From: an uncultured Olsenella sp. | GTDB lineage: Bacteria > Actinomycetota > Coriobacteriia > Coriobacteriales > Atopobiaceae | Assembly (NCBI GenBank): GCA_900548775.1 | Contig: URLM01000005.1 | Coordinates: 12,279-76,278 of the forward strand | Direction of reading: 5' to 3' | Length of the DNA stretch: 64,000 nucleotides | Shown here: positions 43,580 to 53,200 of the stretch, in pieces | Numbering within the stretch: position 1 is the first letter of the stretch | Layout: the number at the start of each line of letters is the position of its first letter | Translations under genes and position numbers: made by a program | The notes under the pieces: model-generated | Told to the model about the DNA's origin: nothing | The model's database searches: none | Seen by the model: only the letters and a program-made list of their open reading frames with translations

Positions 43580-45508
43580 TCAGTTCTCCGAGAAAGTCCT
43601 CCATATCGAGCCGCCACCGGGTGCCCCACCCGGGCCGGGCCGTCCGCCCTGGCCATGCCTGCCCCCATGGCCATCTCCCTGGTCGGCGGCGAGGCCGCCA
43701 GTGAGCGAGAGGTCCCTCAGGAGGTTAAGGACCTCGCGCATGTCGCGCTCGCGATCCGGCGGTGCCACCGGAGCCATATCCCCCCTGACGTCCTTGGCGT
43801 CTCTCGTCTCGTTCTGGGCGGTGGCAACACCCGAAGCCCCCTGCACCGCCTGCGCAATGGCCTGGTCAAGGTCGTCACCAAGCGAGATCGTGCCACCAAT
43901 CCCCTCTCCGGAACGCTCCGCCTTCGTGCGCACGCGGTCGCGCCATGCCATGCCAAGTGGCCATGCGACGTCCTCCAGCGTACGGGAGGAGGCAACGAGG
44001 ACGGGACCGCAGGCCGTGCGAGCGGGCTCGCACGTGGCAAGCCGATCGAGAATCGCGGAGACGACCTCGGGGTGCCCGGCGTCCTCGGCGATGTCCGAGA
44101 GGGAGCGCCCCCATTCGATGTGGCTCGCAAGCACGTAGTCGACAAAGTCGAGGCGCGACTCCGCCGTGGGGCCGCAACCCTCAATCCCCGGAATGGCAGG
44201 CACCTCGAACGCACGCCGAGAAGAGCGCGACACGACAGGTGAGATTGTGTTTCTCATGTGGACGAGCTCGATCACGGTGTAGCGGTAGACGTCGCCCAGG
44301 GGCGCCAGGCCGGCAGGGACGAGCGAGCCGGGGACAACCTCGAGGGCAAGGCCGGTCTTGTCGAGATTGGAGAGCGGCATGGCACCCTCCTCGCGGGCGA
44401 GCGCAGCGAGATGGGCCCGAGCAAGGTCTGCCGCCAGGGCACGGTCGGGAGAGAGTGCTGCCATGGGTAGCTCCCGCACGGGCAACCTGAGGTTCTCGGC
44501 GAGCTTTCTGGCGGAGGCGTCGAGCTTGTCGCTCGCCCCAGTCACAAGCAGCGCATGGACGTTGGTGGGACCGAGCGCGTCGGTTGCGAGGGTCGCAACG
44601 GCACAGGAGTCGAGCGTGCCGTCCAGAAGCACCGCAGCCTGGGAGAAGCCCATCTGGGAGAGGGAGTCGGAAAGCCCTTGTGCGAGGGCGTTCCACGCGA
44701 TTAGCGGGCGGTCGTAGACCTCTGGATCAAGGGGATGGTCGAGGGGCCCATCAAGCTCAGGATCGATGTCGGCAACGAGCAGGTCCTCCTCGAAGGAGGG
44801 CGACTGCGCCGAAAGCTCCCCCCAAGACGTGAGGACGAAGCTCGAGCCGGTAAAGACCTGCATCCCATAGGTGCCAAGAGACCCCACGCCCACGATCCAG
44901 GCCCCCGTCGCCTCCGCGTCGTCCATGAAGCGGCCATCCGAAACCGATGCCCCCATCGCGGAGGAGGGGTCATCCATCGCGAAGCCATATCCGTCGAGGT
45001 AGAGGATGACGTCGACGTCAAGGTCGTAGTCGTCGAAGTCGTTGAGGTCGTCAAAGGAGAAGGCAAGCCCGAAGTGGACGCCCCCCAGCTCGAAGACGGG
45101 AAGGTCGGGTGCGGGACCATCGGCCTCCTGGCTGCCACCTGGGCGGGCATCGGCCTGGCTTCCCGCAGCCGAGGAGCGGAGCAGGGCCGAGAGCTTGAGC
45201 GGGGTAAGCTCCCCGTCATGCACGAGAATCGCCTCGGGGGCAGGCGAGCCGTCCACGTCGGAGAGGACGGGAACGATGCAGGGGCATGGCGCCTCCTCGG
45301 CAATCCTCACAAGCGCTTCCGCAAGGTCGAGGAGAAGCCCCTCCTGGCTGGGCGGGTCGACGGGCCAGACGCCCATGAGGCTCGCAGCCGGGAACACCAC
45401 GAGCTGCGCGCCCACGTGCGCGGCTCGCCTCGCATACTCCACCATGCGCTCGGCGGTGCGCTCGAACTCGCCTGCCGTGGTCCTCATCTGGGCAACCGCG
45501 ATCTTCAT
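43580..45508 (-). CDS. NAD-synthetase-like protein with degenerate glutaminase and synthetase sites
   Basis: 642 residues with the layout of glutamine-dependent NAD synthetase: a nitrilase-type glutaminase domain (MKIAVAQ..., 1 to about 290) and an ATP-pyrophosphatase domain (about 310-560), then a glycine- and histidine-rich tail. Key residues are changed. The glutaminase Glu in the VVFPE-L-LTG motif is Ala (VVFPAASLMG, residue 41), and the nucleophile Cys of the ICED motif is Ser (LAFSFDD, residue 151). The SGGxDS P-loop is DGTLDS. It may be a pseudoenzyme or have a new activity. No frameshift or internal stop is seen. Confidence 0.8.
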   Translation of the reverse strand: MKIAVAQMRTTAGEFERTAERMVEYARRAAHVGAQLVVFPAASLMGVWPVDPPSQEGLLLDLAEALVRIAEEAPCPCIVPVLSDVDGSPAPEAILVHDGELTPLKLSALLRSSAAGSQADARPGGSQEADGPAPDLPVFELGGVHFGLAFSFDDLNDFDDYDLDVDVILYLDGYGFAMDDPSSAMGASVSDGRFMDDAEATGAWIVGVGSLGTYGMQVFTGSSFVLTSWGELSAQSPSFEEDLLVADIDPELDGPLDHPLDPEVYDRPLIAWNALAQGLSDSLSQMGFSQAAVLLDGTLDSCAVATLATDALGPTNVHALLVTGASDKLDASARKLAENLRLPVRELPMAALSPDRALAADLARAHLAALAREEGAMPLSNLDKTGLALEVVPGSLVPAGLAPLGDVYRYTVIELVHMRNTISPVVSRSSRRAFEVPAIPGIEGCGPTAESRLDFVDYVLASHIEWGRSLSDIAEDAGHPEVVSAILDRLATCEPARTACGPVLVASSRTLEDVAWPLGMAWRDRVRTKAERSGEGIGGTISLGDDLDQAIAQAVQGASGVATAQNETRDAKDVRGDMAPVAPPDRERDMREVLNLLRDLSLTGGLAADQGDGHGGRHGQGGRPGPGGAPGGGSIWRTFSEN

Positions 45509-45586
45509 GCTTGGACCTTTCCCTGCTACGACAACCTGCTGACGATTGTATCCCCGCACTGCTCGAGCACGCCATCCAGAGAGAAG

Positions 45587-45617
45587 CGTGCCGCCCCGGC
45601 ACTGCCAGGGCGGCACG
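45587..45617 (-). terminator. Hairpin terminator downstream of desulfoferrodoxin gene
   Basis: Perfect 10-pair stem CGTGCCGCCC (45587-45596) / GGGCGGCACG (45608-45617). On the minus strand it is followed by CTTCTCTCT, a pyrimidine-rich tail rather than a pure T tract. Confidence 0.7.
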
Positions 45618-45651
45618 ACGAGCCATCACTGGTTGGGAAGCGCGCCTGGTG

Positions 45652-46032
45652 CTAGACCTCGGCCTTCCAGAGGCCGTGGAGGTTGCAGTAGGCATAGACC
45701 GTTGCCTTGCCACCCTCGGCGAGGTGGAAGCGGGCCTCGGGGGCGTCACCGGGCTTGAGATAGCGGATGACGATCTTGTCGCCATCGGAGAAGAGCAGCC
45801 ACTCGATGTAGTGCTCGGGGGTCATGGGGTGCTCGACGGAGCCAACGCGGGCAACGAGGCGCTCGCCCTCGACGGTAAGGGCGGGGACGTGCTTCTCGAC
45901 GGCGGCGTCGGTGGTGTTGGCGACAAGCTCCTCCATGGGCTCGCCGCAGCACACGGGCGTGGGGCCGCCATCGACGATCTTCACGACGATGTTTCCGCAG
46001 TGCTTGCAGCGATAGATCTTGACGTCTGCCAT
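45652..46032 (-). CDS. Desulfoferrodoxin (two-iron superoxide reductase)
   Basis: 126-residue cytoplasmic enzyme that reduces superoxide to peroxide without releasing oxygen, typical of anaerobes. The N-terminal desulforedoxin-like centre has four cysteines (YRCKHCGN and PVCCGEPM). The catalytic centre has histidines in EKHVPAL and VEHPMTPEHYIEW, plus Cys and His in YCNLHGLW. Both iron sites are complete. The start at 46032 has AGGAGAGG upstream. Confidence 0.95.
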   Translation of the reverse strand: MADVKIYRCKHCGNIVVKIVDGGPTPVCCGEPMEELVANTTDAAVEKHVPALTVEGERLVARVGSVEHPMTPEHYIEWLLFSDGDKIVIRYLKPGDAPEARFHLAEGGKATVYAYCNLHGLWKAEV

Positions 46033-46224
46033 GTGGCATCCTCTCCTATTCTGGCGCCCTCCCGCAGGGTGGCGCCACTGCCTGCGGCCGCACATGCGAC
46101 CGCGTTACCGGTATTGTCCCCCTCAGGACGGTGCTTCATGCATCCGATAATTGCTATTTCATAACCTACATATAAGCAACACCGACAAGAGGCCGGCCAG
46201 GAGCCTCGGTCGCGGCACCAGCCC
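46033..46224 (-). promoter_or_regulatory. Leader and promoter region of desulfoferrodoxin gene
   Basis: Next to the start codon is an inverted repeat TGGCGCC (46052-46058) / GGCGCCA (46071-46077) that could form a leader hairpin or operator. An A+T-rich patch at about 46147-46180 is the probable promoter zone, though I cannot fix -35 and -10 boxes. The dnaE stop lies at its far end. Confidence 0.4.
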
Positions 46225-49200
46225 TTATGCCACCTTCACGTGGCCCGAGCGGCCGATGAGGTCGATGACCTCGGCCATGAGGACCATGTTGTGCGCATCG
46301 ATGCGCGTGGGAAGCTCCATGCGCATGACGTCGCCCGAGGCGCTCTCCACGCGCAGCTCAACGCGGTCGAGGCCGGGGTAGCGCCCGAGTATCTCGCCCA
46401 GGTTGTCCATGCGGCCGCGCGTGAGGAGGTTGGCGGGCATGTTTATCTCGAGCACCTTGGGCCGGTTGGTCTTGTCGTTGAGCTCGAGCGGCTCGATGGA
46501 CGAGCAGATCAGCTGGTCGCCGCGGTCTCCCCGCTCCAGGCGGCCCACGACCTTGATGAAGATGTCGCCCGTGCTCTCGCCGGTCTCGGGGTCGACCTCC
46601 CCCGCAAGCGTGGCGGCGCACTCCTTGTAGGTCTTGGGGAAGATCACGAGCGAGGTCTCGGCCTCCATGTCCTCGAGGGTGACGATGGCCATGGCGTCGC
46701 CCTTCTTGGTGGTCTTCTTCTGGACCGAGGTCGCCATGCCGGCAAGCCGGATGGGCTTGTCCTCGGGGACCTTGAAGCGCTCCGTGGTGGCGCCGGTGTT
46801 GGGGTCCGTGTACTCCTCGGAGACAGAGAGGTCCGCGATGGTGTAGTCGCGCGCCTTTGCGAGCGCGTAGGCGTACGGCCGAAGCGGGTGGTCTGAGACG
46901 TAGATGCCCAGGACGTCGTGCTCCTGCGCGAGCTTGATGTGACGGTCCCACTCCACGCCGTCCGGCGCGGGGACCTCGTCCTGGAAGCCCGAGCCGGCCA
47001 CGTCGCCAAACATGTCGAACATCGAGAACTGCCCCACCGCGCGCTCCTTCTGGCGGCGCGCCGCGGCGTCGATGATGTTCTCGGGGTTGTTCTTGTCGAC
47101 GAAGTGCATGAGCTGCATGCGGGTGTAGCCCGTGGAGTCGAAGGCACCTGCCTTGATGAGGGACTCCACCACGCGCCGGTTGGCCTGCGAGCCGTCAACG
47201 CGCTCGCAGAAGTCGTGCAGGTTCTTGAAGGGGCCTCGGGCGTCTCGCTCGGCCATGATGCACTCGCCCACACCCTCGCCCACGCCGCGGATGCCGGCAA
47301 AGCCAAAGCGCACACCCTCTGCGGTTGCCGTGAAGTCCTTGCCGGACTCGTTGATGTCGGGCGGAAGCACCTGGATGCCCTCGCGACGGCAGCTCGTGAC
47401 GTAGTGGACGATCTTGTCGGTCTTGCCCATGTAGGAGGTGAGGACCGACGCCATGTACTCGCGCGGGAAGTATGCCTTGAGCCAGGCGGTCTGCATGACG
47501 AGAATCGCGTAGCCGGCGGAGTGCGACTTGTTGAACGCGTAGGAGGCAAACTCCAGGACGTTCTCCCAGATCTCCTGCGCGACCTCGCGCTTGTAGCCAT
47601 TCGAGACGGCGCCGTTCATCCAGTGATCGTAGATCGTCTCGTCCGCGCCGTTGCCCTCCCAGTGGAAGACCTGGTCGGTGAGCATCTTGATCTTCTTCTT
47701 GGCCACCGGCTTGCGCATGCGCGAGTCTGACTCGCCCGCGGTGAACCCCGACATCTTCATCGATATCTGCATGACCTGCTCCTGGTAGACCATGGTGCCG
47801 TAGGTCTCCTCCAGGATCGGCTTCAGGCGGTCGTCGTAGTACGAGATCTGCTCCTGGCCGTGCATGCGCTTGATGTAGCTGTCGACCATGCCGGCGCCCA
47901 GCGGGCCCGGTCGGTACAGGGCGATAAGAGCGACAATCTGCTTGTAGGCGTTGGGCTGCATGTTCTTGATGGTGGCGGTCATGCCGGCAGACTCCACCTG
48001 GAACACGCCGGCGGTGTGGCCCTTGCCGAGAAGCTCGTAGATCTTGGGGTCCGAGAAGTCGACCTTGTCCACGTCGATGTCCACGCAGGTGGTGCCAGGC
48101 TTGATGCAGGCCTTTACGGCATCCGGCATGCGGTCGATGTCCGAGGCGTTGGGATAGGAGTGGCGGATGTTGGCAAGAGCCTTGTTGATGACCGTGAGCG
48201 TGCGCAGGCCCAGGAAGTCCATCTTGAGCAGGCCCATGTCCGCGACGGAGTGGCCCTCGTACTGGGTGATGGTGACGTTGCCCTTGGTGTCGAGCTTGGT
48301 GGGGACGTGGTCGGTCACGGGCGTTGGCGCGATGAGCGTGGCGCATGCGTGGACGCCCTCGCCGCGCATGAAGCCCTCGATGGAGAGGGCGGCGTCGATG
48401 ATGCGCCGCGCGTCAGGATCTTTGTTGTAGGCGTCCTCGAAGTCGGGCGAGTACTGGTCGGGCTTCTTCTCGTTCTTGTGGAGGGCGTTGGCGAGCTGGA
48501 GCTTCGGGTCGTTCGAGAGCATCTTCGAGAGCTGCTGGCCCTTGTAGACGGGAAATCCCAGGACGCGGTTGGCATCGTTGATCGCCTGCTTGGCCTTGAT
48601 GGTCGAGTACGTGATGACCTTGCACACGTGGTCCTCGCCGTAGACGTCTCGCACGTGCTGCAACACGTCCTGGAGGTGCTCGTCGTCGAAGTCCATGTCG
48701 ATATCGGGCATCTCGGAGCGCTGTGGCGAGAGGAACCTCTCGAACATGAGGCCGTTCTCGAGCGGGTCGAAGTTCGTGATGTTCATCGCGTACGCGACGA
48801 TGGCGCCGGCGGCAGAGCCGCGGCCCGGTCCCACGCCGATGCCGTTGTCCTTGGCCCACTGGACGTAGTCCTGCACGATGAGGAAGTAGTTCGCGAAGCC
48901 CTTCTCGGTGATGATCTTGTACTCGTGCTCGAAGCGGTCCTTGACGTTCCAGCCGCCGATGGTGAGGTCGCGCCAGTTCTCGCCGTAGCGCTTGGCCAGG
49001 CCCTTCTCGCACTCCTCGCGGAAGCGCTCGTCCGCCGTCTCGCCCGGGCGGAGGCCAGGGTACTCGGGCAGGTACATGTGCGTCCAGTCAAGCTCGTAGT
49101 TGCACTTGTCGGCGATCTCGAGCGTGGTGTCGCACGCCTCGGGACACCAGGAGAAGAGCTGGCGCATCTCGTCCTCGGACTTCATGTAGAACTCCGAGCC

Positions 49201-50124
49201 CTCCATGCGCATGCGGTTGGGGTCGTCGAGCGTGGTGGCCTTGCCAATGCAGGAGAGGATGTCCTGCGTGGAGGCATCCTCGCGCGTGAGGTAGTGGAAG
49301 TCGTTGGTGGCAACGACCTTCACGCCCATCTCGTTGGCCATCTTGACCAGGTACTCGTCGAGCTTGCGGTCGTTCCATCCATTGCGGAAGGTGAGGCCGT
49401 GATCCTGGATCTCTATGTAGAAGTCGTCGCCAAAGACGTCCTTGAAGGTCTCCGCCCACCTGCGGGCGCCGTCGAAGTCGCCGTCGAGGATGCACTGGGG
49501 AATGATGCCCTGGACGCAGGCGCTCTGGCAGATGATGCCCTCGTGGTACTCCTTGAGCATGTCGAGCGTGGTGCGGGGACGGTAGTACATCATCTCGTGG
49601 CCAGCGGCCTTGGACATGCACTTGACCAGGTTGTGGTAGCCCGTCTCGTTCTTGGCGAGAAGGATCAGGTGGTAGCGGCGCTGCTTGGTGCCGCGCTCGA
49701 TGCAGTCGTCGGTGATGAAGTAGGCCTCGCAGCCAAAGATGGGCTTCACCTTGAGGCGCGGCCGGTTTGCCTGGACCGCAGAGAGGTCGTGGCCGGAGGA
49801 CTCCCACACGGCGACGTCGCTCGCCCACTGGTCGTGGACGCGGTCGAAGTAGCTTGCGTCGTCCGCGTCAGGCGCGGGCTCCTCGAGGTCCCAGCTCTTC
49901 TTGAAGCACTCGACGTCATGGCGCCACTGCTTCATGTTTGCCTGGCCGTCGTTGTACTTGCGGCACTCGAGGTCCAGGTTGGGGATGCCGAACATGTAGC
50001 CGTGATCGGTAAGGGCGACGGCGGGCATCCCCTCGTCGACGGCGCGCTTGACCATGCTGGGGATGGGCGTGGCGCCGTCGAGAATCGAGAAGTCCGAGTG
50101 GTTGTGCAGGTGAACGAATGCCAT
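46225..50124 (-). CDS. dnaE: DNA polymerase III alpha subunit (DnaE1 type)
   Basis: Replicative polymerase of 1299 residues. It has an N-terminal PHP domain (FVHLHNHSDFSILDG), a C-family polymerase core with PDIDMDF metal aspartates and GPGRGSAAGAIVAY, a helix-hairpin-helix region, and a C-terminal OB fold (RLAGMATSVQKKTTKKGDAM). It is longer than the usual 1150-1180, partly because of about 60 extra acidic residues inside the PHP domain (about 75-135). ATG 50124 has GGAG upstream; an in-frame ATG at 50166 is less likely. Single-gene unit. Confidence 0.97.
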   Translation of the reverse strand: MAFVHLHNHSDFSILDGATPIPSMVKRAVDEGMPAVALTDHGYMFGIPNLDLECRKYNDGQANMKQWRHDVECFKKSWDLEEPAPDADDASYFDRVHDQWASDVAVWESSGHDLSAVQANRPRLKVKPIFGCEAYFITDDCIERGTKQRRYHLILLAKNETGYHNLVKCMSKAAGHEMMYYRPRTTLDMLKEYHEGIICQSACVQGIIPQCILDGDFDGARRWAETFKDVFGDDFYIEIQDHGLTFRNGWNDRKLDEYLVKMANEMGVKVVATNDFHYLTREDASTQDILSCIGKATTLDDPNRMRMEGSEFYMKSEDEMRQLFSWCPEACDTTLEIADKCNYELDWTHMYLPEYPGLRPGETADERFREECEKGLAKRYGENWRDLTIGGWNVKDRFEHEYKIITEKGFANYFLIVQDYVQWAKDNGIGVGPGRGSAAGAIVAYAMNITNFDPLENGLMFERFLSPQRSEMPDIDMDFDDEHLQDVLQHVRDVYGEDHVCKVITYSTIKAKQAINDANRVLGFPVYKGQQLSKMLSNDPKLQLANALHKNEKKPDQYSPDFEDAYNKDPDARRIIDAALSIEGFMRGEGVHACATLIAPTPVTDHVPTKLDTKGNVTITQYEGHSVADMGLLKMDFLGLRTLTVINKALANIRHSYPNASDIDRMPDAVKACIKPGTTCVDIDVDKVDFSDPKIYELLGKGHTAGVFQVESAGMTATIKNMQPNAYKQIVALIALYRPGPLGAGMVDSYIKRMHGQEQISYYDDRLKPILEETYGTMVYQEQVMQISMKMSGFTAGESDSRMRKPVAKKKIKMLTDQVFHWEGNGADETIYDHWMNGAVSNGYKREVAQEIWENVLEFASYAFNKSHSAGYAILVMQTAWLKAYFPREYMASVLTSYMGKTDKIVHYVTSCRREGIQVLPPDINESGKDFTATAEGVRFGFAGIRGVGEGVGECIMAERDARGPFKNLHDFCERVDGSQANRRVVESLIKAGAFDSTGYTRMQLMHFVDKNNPENIIDAAARRQKERAVGQFSMFDMFGDVAGSGFQDEVPAPDGVEWDRHIKLAQEHDVLGIYVSDHPLRPYAYALAKARDYTIADLSVSEEYTDPNTGATTERFKVPEDKPIRLAGMATSVQKKTTKKGDAMAIVTLEDMEAETSLVIFPKTYKECAATLAGEVDPETGESTGDIFIKVVGRLERGDRGDQLICSSIEPLELNDKTNRPKVLEINMPANLLTRGRMDNLGEILGRYPGLDRVELRVESASGDVMRMELPTRIDAHNMVLMAEVIDLIGRSGHVKVA

Positions 50125-50293
50125 GTGTTCTCCATACCGGGTGACGCTTGGTGTTTGGCAAAGCATAGCAGAAGGCAGATGTGGTGGCTCTTGGCCTACA
50201 CCCCATCCTACCTGCGGTTATGACGTTGTCGCAGATAGAAATGAAGCAGAGGCTCCACACGTTGTTCGGGTTTGCCGCAGGGGCGCGACGACG

Positions 50294-53200
50294 CTACCCC
50301 ATGCGCGGCGGATGCGCGGCATCGAACTCGTACGGCACCACCACGGGCTGGCCGGGAGCATCCTCACGCTCAAGCTCCACGCACACAAAGCGGCAGCTCA
50401 CCGATGAGAAGCCCAGTCCCATGAGGACATGTGCGTAGAAGTTCGCCTGCATCTCGTGACGCTGACGAAGCGCGCGAGCGTCCAGCCCGCGGTCTCCCGT
50501 CTTGTAGTCCACGAGAAACGCGTGGGTAGAGCCTGGATCTGTGGCGAGAAGGTCGATGGCGCCCTCCACGTAGCCGCCGTAGGCGGAGTCCACGCGCTGG
50601 AAGAAGGGGACCTCCGCGCGCACGATGGCATGCGAGAGAGCCTCTTTGCGCACGTCGGAGCCCCACCAGCGTGCCAGCGCCTCGTCAAGCCGCACTCCCG
50701 CGCGCTCCGAGAGCCGCCAGAAGCGCTTGGTCGCCGCGACGCGCCCGGGCACGGGGAAGCGCTGACCACCCTCGACCATGGCCTGGGCAAGCTCGTGGAA
50801 GGCGGAGCCCAGGCCCGTGGCCTTGTCGGCATCCCCCACCACGGGCGCCCCCTCCTGCATGGCGTCGCGCTCGGCACGCGTGGGGAGGGCGGCGACGCCT
50901 GCGGCAGGACCGGCGTCATCGAGCGCAGCCGCACCTGCCGCCGAGAAGTCCCCGAGCATCTGCGCATGGGCGCTCGAGTAGCTGAAGACGCCCGCACGCG
51001 GCCGCCACATGGTGACGACGGGAGCCGCGGGGTCCGGGTCTGGCGAGACGAGCGAGAAGCCCATGGGCGCCGGCGCCTCGACGGTGGCCCCTATCCCTAT
51101 GACCTCGTCGGGGCTGCTGACGGTCCCATCGAAGAAGCTGCCCGCGGAGTCCACCGTGACGCCCTTCCCCAAGGGTGTCTCGCAGGGCTCGAGCGAGACG
51201 CAGCGGACCCTGCCTGGCTCGCTGCCGCCGTACTCGAAGGACCTCGCGCCCGGCGCGGGGGCAGACGTCCCCACAAGCGCCTCGAGGACCCTGGCGGCGA
51301 GCGCCGGCGAGGCGCCCGAGGAGGACTGCGTCACGCCGACCCCTAGGACCAGCGCCTCCCGCGCGCGGGTGAGCGCCACGTAGAGCAGGCGGGTCTTCTC
51401 GGCAGCCTCCTGCTCTGCGCCTTCCTCGGAGAGCGAGAGCAGCCACTCCGCGCAGCTGCGGGGGTTCTCCTCGGCGACGAGATCCTTGGGCACCTTGAGC
51501 CCCTTGGGCTTCACGATGACGCCGCGACGACGCGCGTCGACGCGGCCGGTGACCACCGCGCCGGAGGGACGTGGGTCTGCCCAGCACTCGGCGATGGCGA
51601 CGATGGGAAACTCGAGGCCCTTCGATGCGTGCACGGTCATAATCTGCACCTGGTTGGAGGAGCCACCCGCAAGGGAAGCCGGGGGGACCTTGGCCGCCTC
51701 GAGCCAGAGGTCGAACTCGGTCGCCGCGCGTGCGGGGCCAAGTCCCAGGTCCTGCGTGAGGTCGCGAATGTAGCGCACTGCGGCGAGGACGTTTGCCTCC
51801 TGGGCGAGGCCGTTGGTCCCCTCGGCCTCCAGGCGGCGCAGCCATCCGGACTCGCGAACCACCTGGAGGCAGACGTCCGCCACGGGATGCTTGCGCAGGG
51901 CCAGGCGCGCGTGGACGAGGACCTCGTGCGCGGCCTTGAGCCTGGGCGAGGGGGTTGCCCCGTCATAGAACGACATGGTCTGGAGGCCGCGGTCGATGGC
52001 GCGCTTCGTGGGGGCGTCGACCATGTCCTGCCTGCGGGTTCCCAGCTGGACGAAGTCGTTGGCGTCCAGCTCGAACATGGGCGAGGCAAGAAGCGGGAAG
52101 AGGCCGGATTGCGTGTCGTGTGGGTTGGCGAGGGTGTGGAGCAGCGCTGCCATCACCTTGACCTCGGGGGTTCGGGTGAAGGTGGAGCCGCCCGTGACCA
52201 CGCACTCGAGCCCGTGCGAGCGCAGGGCGTCGATGTAGAGGTCTGCCTTGCCCGTGGCGCCAAGGAGCAACGCCATGTCCGACGGGCTCTGGCCGGCCGC
52301 CGCGTAGGCGGCGAGACGGTCCGCTATCTGGGTCGCGCAGGTTGCCGCGGCGAGCCCCGCTTGGCCACGCTTGGCGAGCGTCACCTCCACGTCCACGCGC
52401 GGCAGGGAACGTGCCCGGTAGCCGTCCTCGCGCCCGGGATTGGGCTCGAGGTGCATGAAGCCCTCGACCACGCCGTCGGGACCCCCGCAGATGGCATCGA
52501 CGAGCGAGAGCGCGTCGGCGTGGCTGCGGTAGTTCACGTCCAGGCGCACGTGGTCCTTCTCCGGCACCTCCCCTCCTCGGGCGCGGAACACGCCCACGTC
52601 CGCACCACGGAAGCGATAGATGCTCTGCTGGGCATCGCCCACGGTGGTGAGGTGGCTGGCGCCGTCACCGGAGAGAAGCGTGATGAGCTCGAGCTGCCTC
52701 GCGTCGGTGTCCTGCGACTCGTCGACCATCACGAGCTTGAAGCGCCCGCGGTAGTCGGCCGCCACGACGGGGTTGTCGCGCACCGCGTGCAGGGCCAGGG
52801 AGACCAGGTCGTCGTTGTCGAGGACGGACTTCTCGCGCTTGAGCTCGAGGTTTCGCGCGTCAACCCTGCGTGCCAGCCCGATGAGGGCGTCTGCCAGCGG
52901 CGCGCTGCCGGCAAGCGCGACCTCGAGCCTCGCCTCGCTCAGGGCGCGCTTTGCCTCGGGAACAAGTTCCTTGATCGCCTTGGCGCGGGCGCTTGGGAGC
53001 TTCACCCCGGCGAGCGCAGCGTTGGCTGCCTCGGGCGTGCGCTCGCCGGGAGGAGCCGAGAGGAACGCGTCAAGCGACTCGAGGCTCCTCATGACCGCCT
53101 CGCGCGCGGCAGGAGTGATGCCGGACTGTGCGCCCAGCGCCCCAACCGCCTCCCTGAGGCGCACGAGGGCGCCCTCGGCGTCAGGCTCGCCCACGGCAAC

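Noticed and set aside
47860..50223. 787-codon plus-strand open frame antisense to dnaE
   Set aside because: It mirrors the dnaE frame, is rich in Val, Glu, His, Arg and Leu as expected of GC-biased shadow frames, and shows no ribosome site or recognisable domain.
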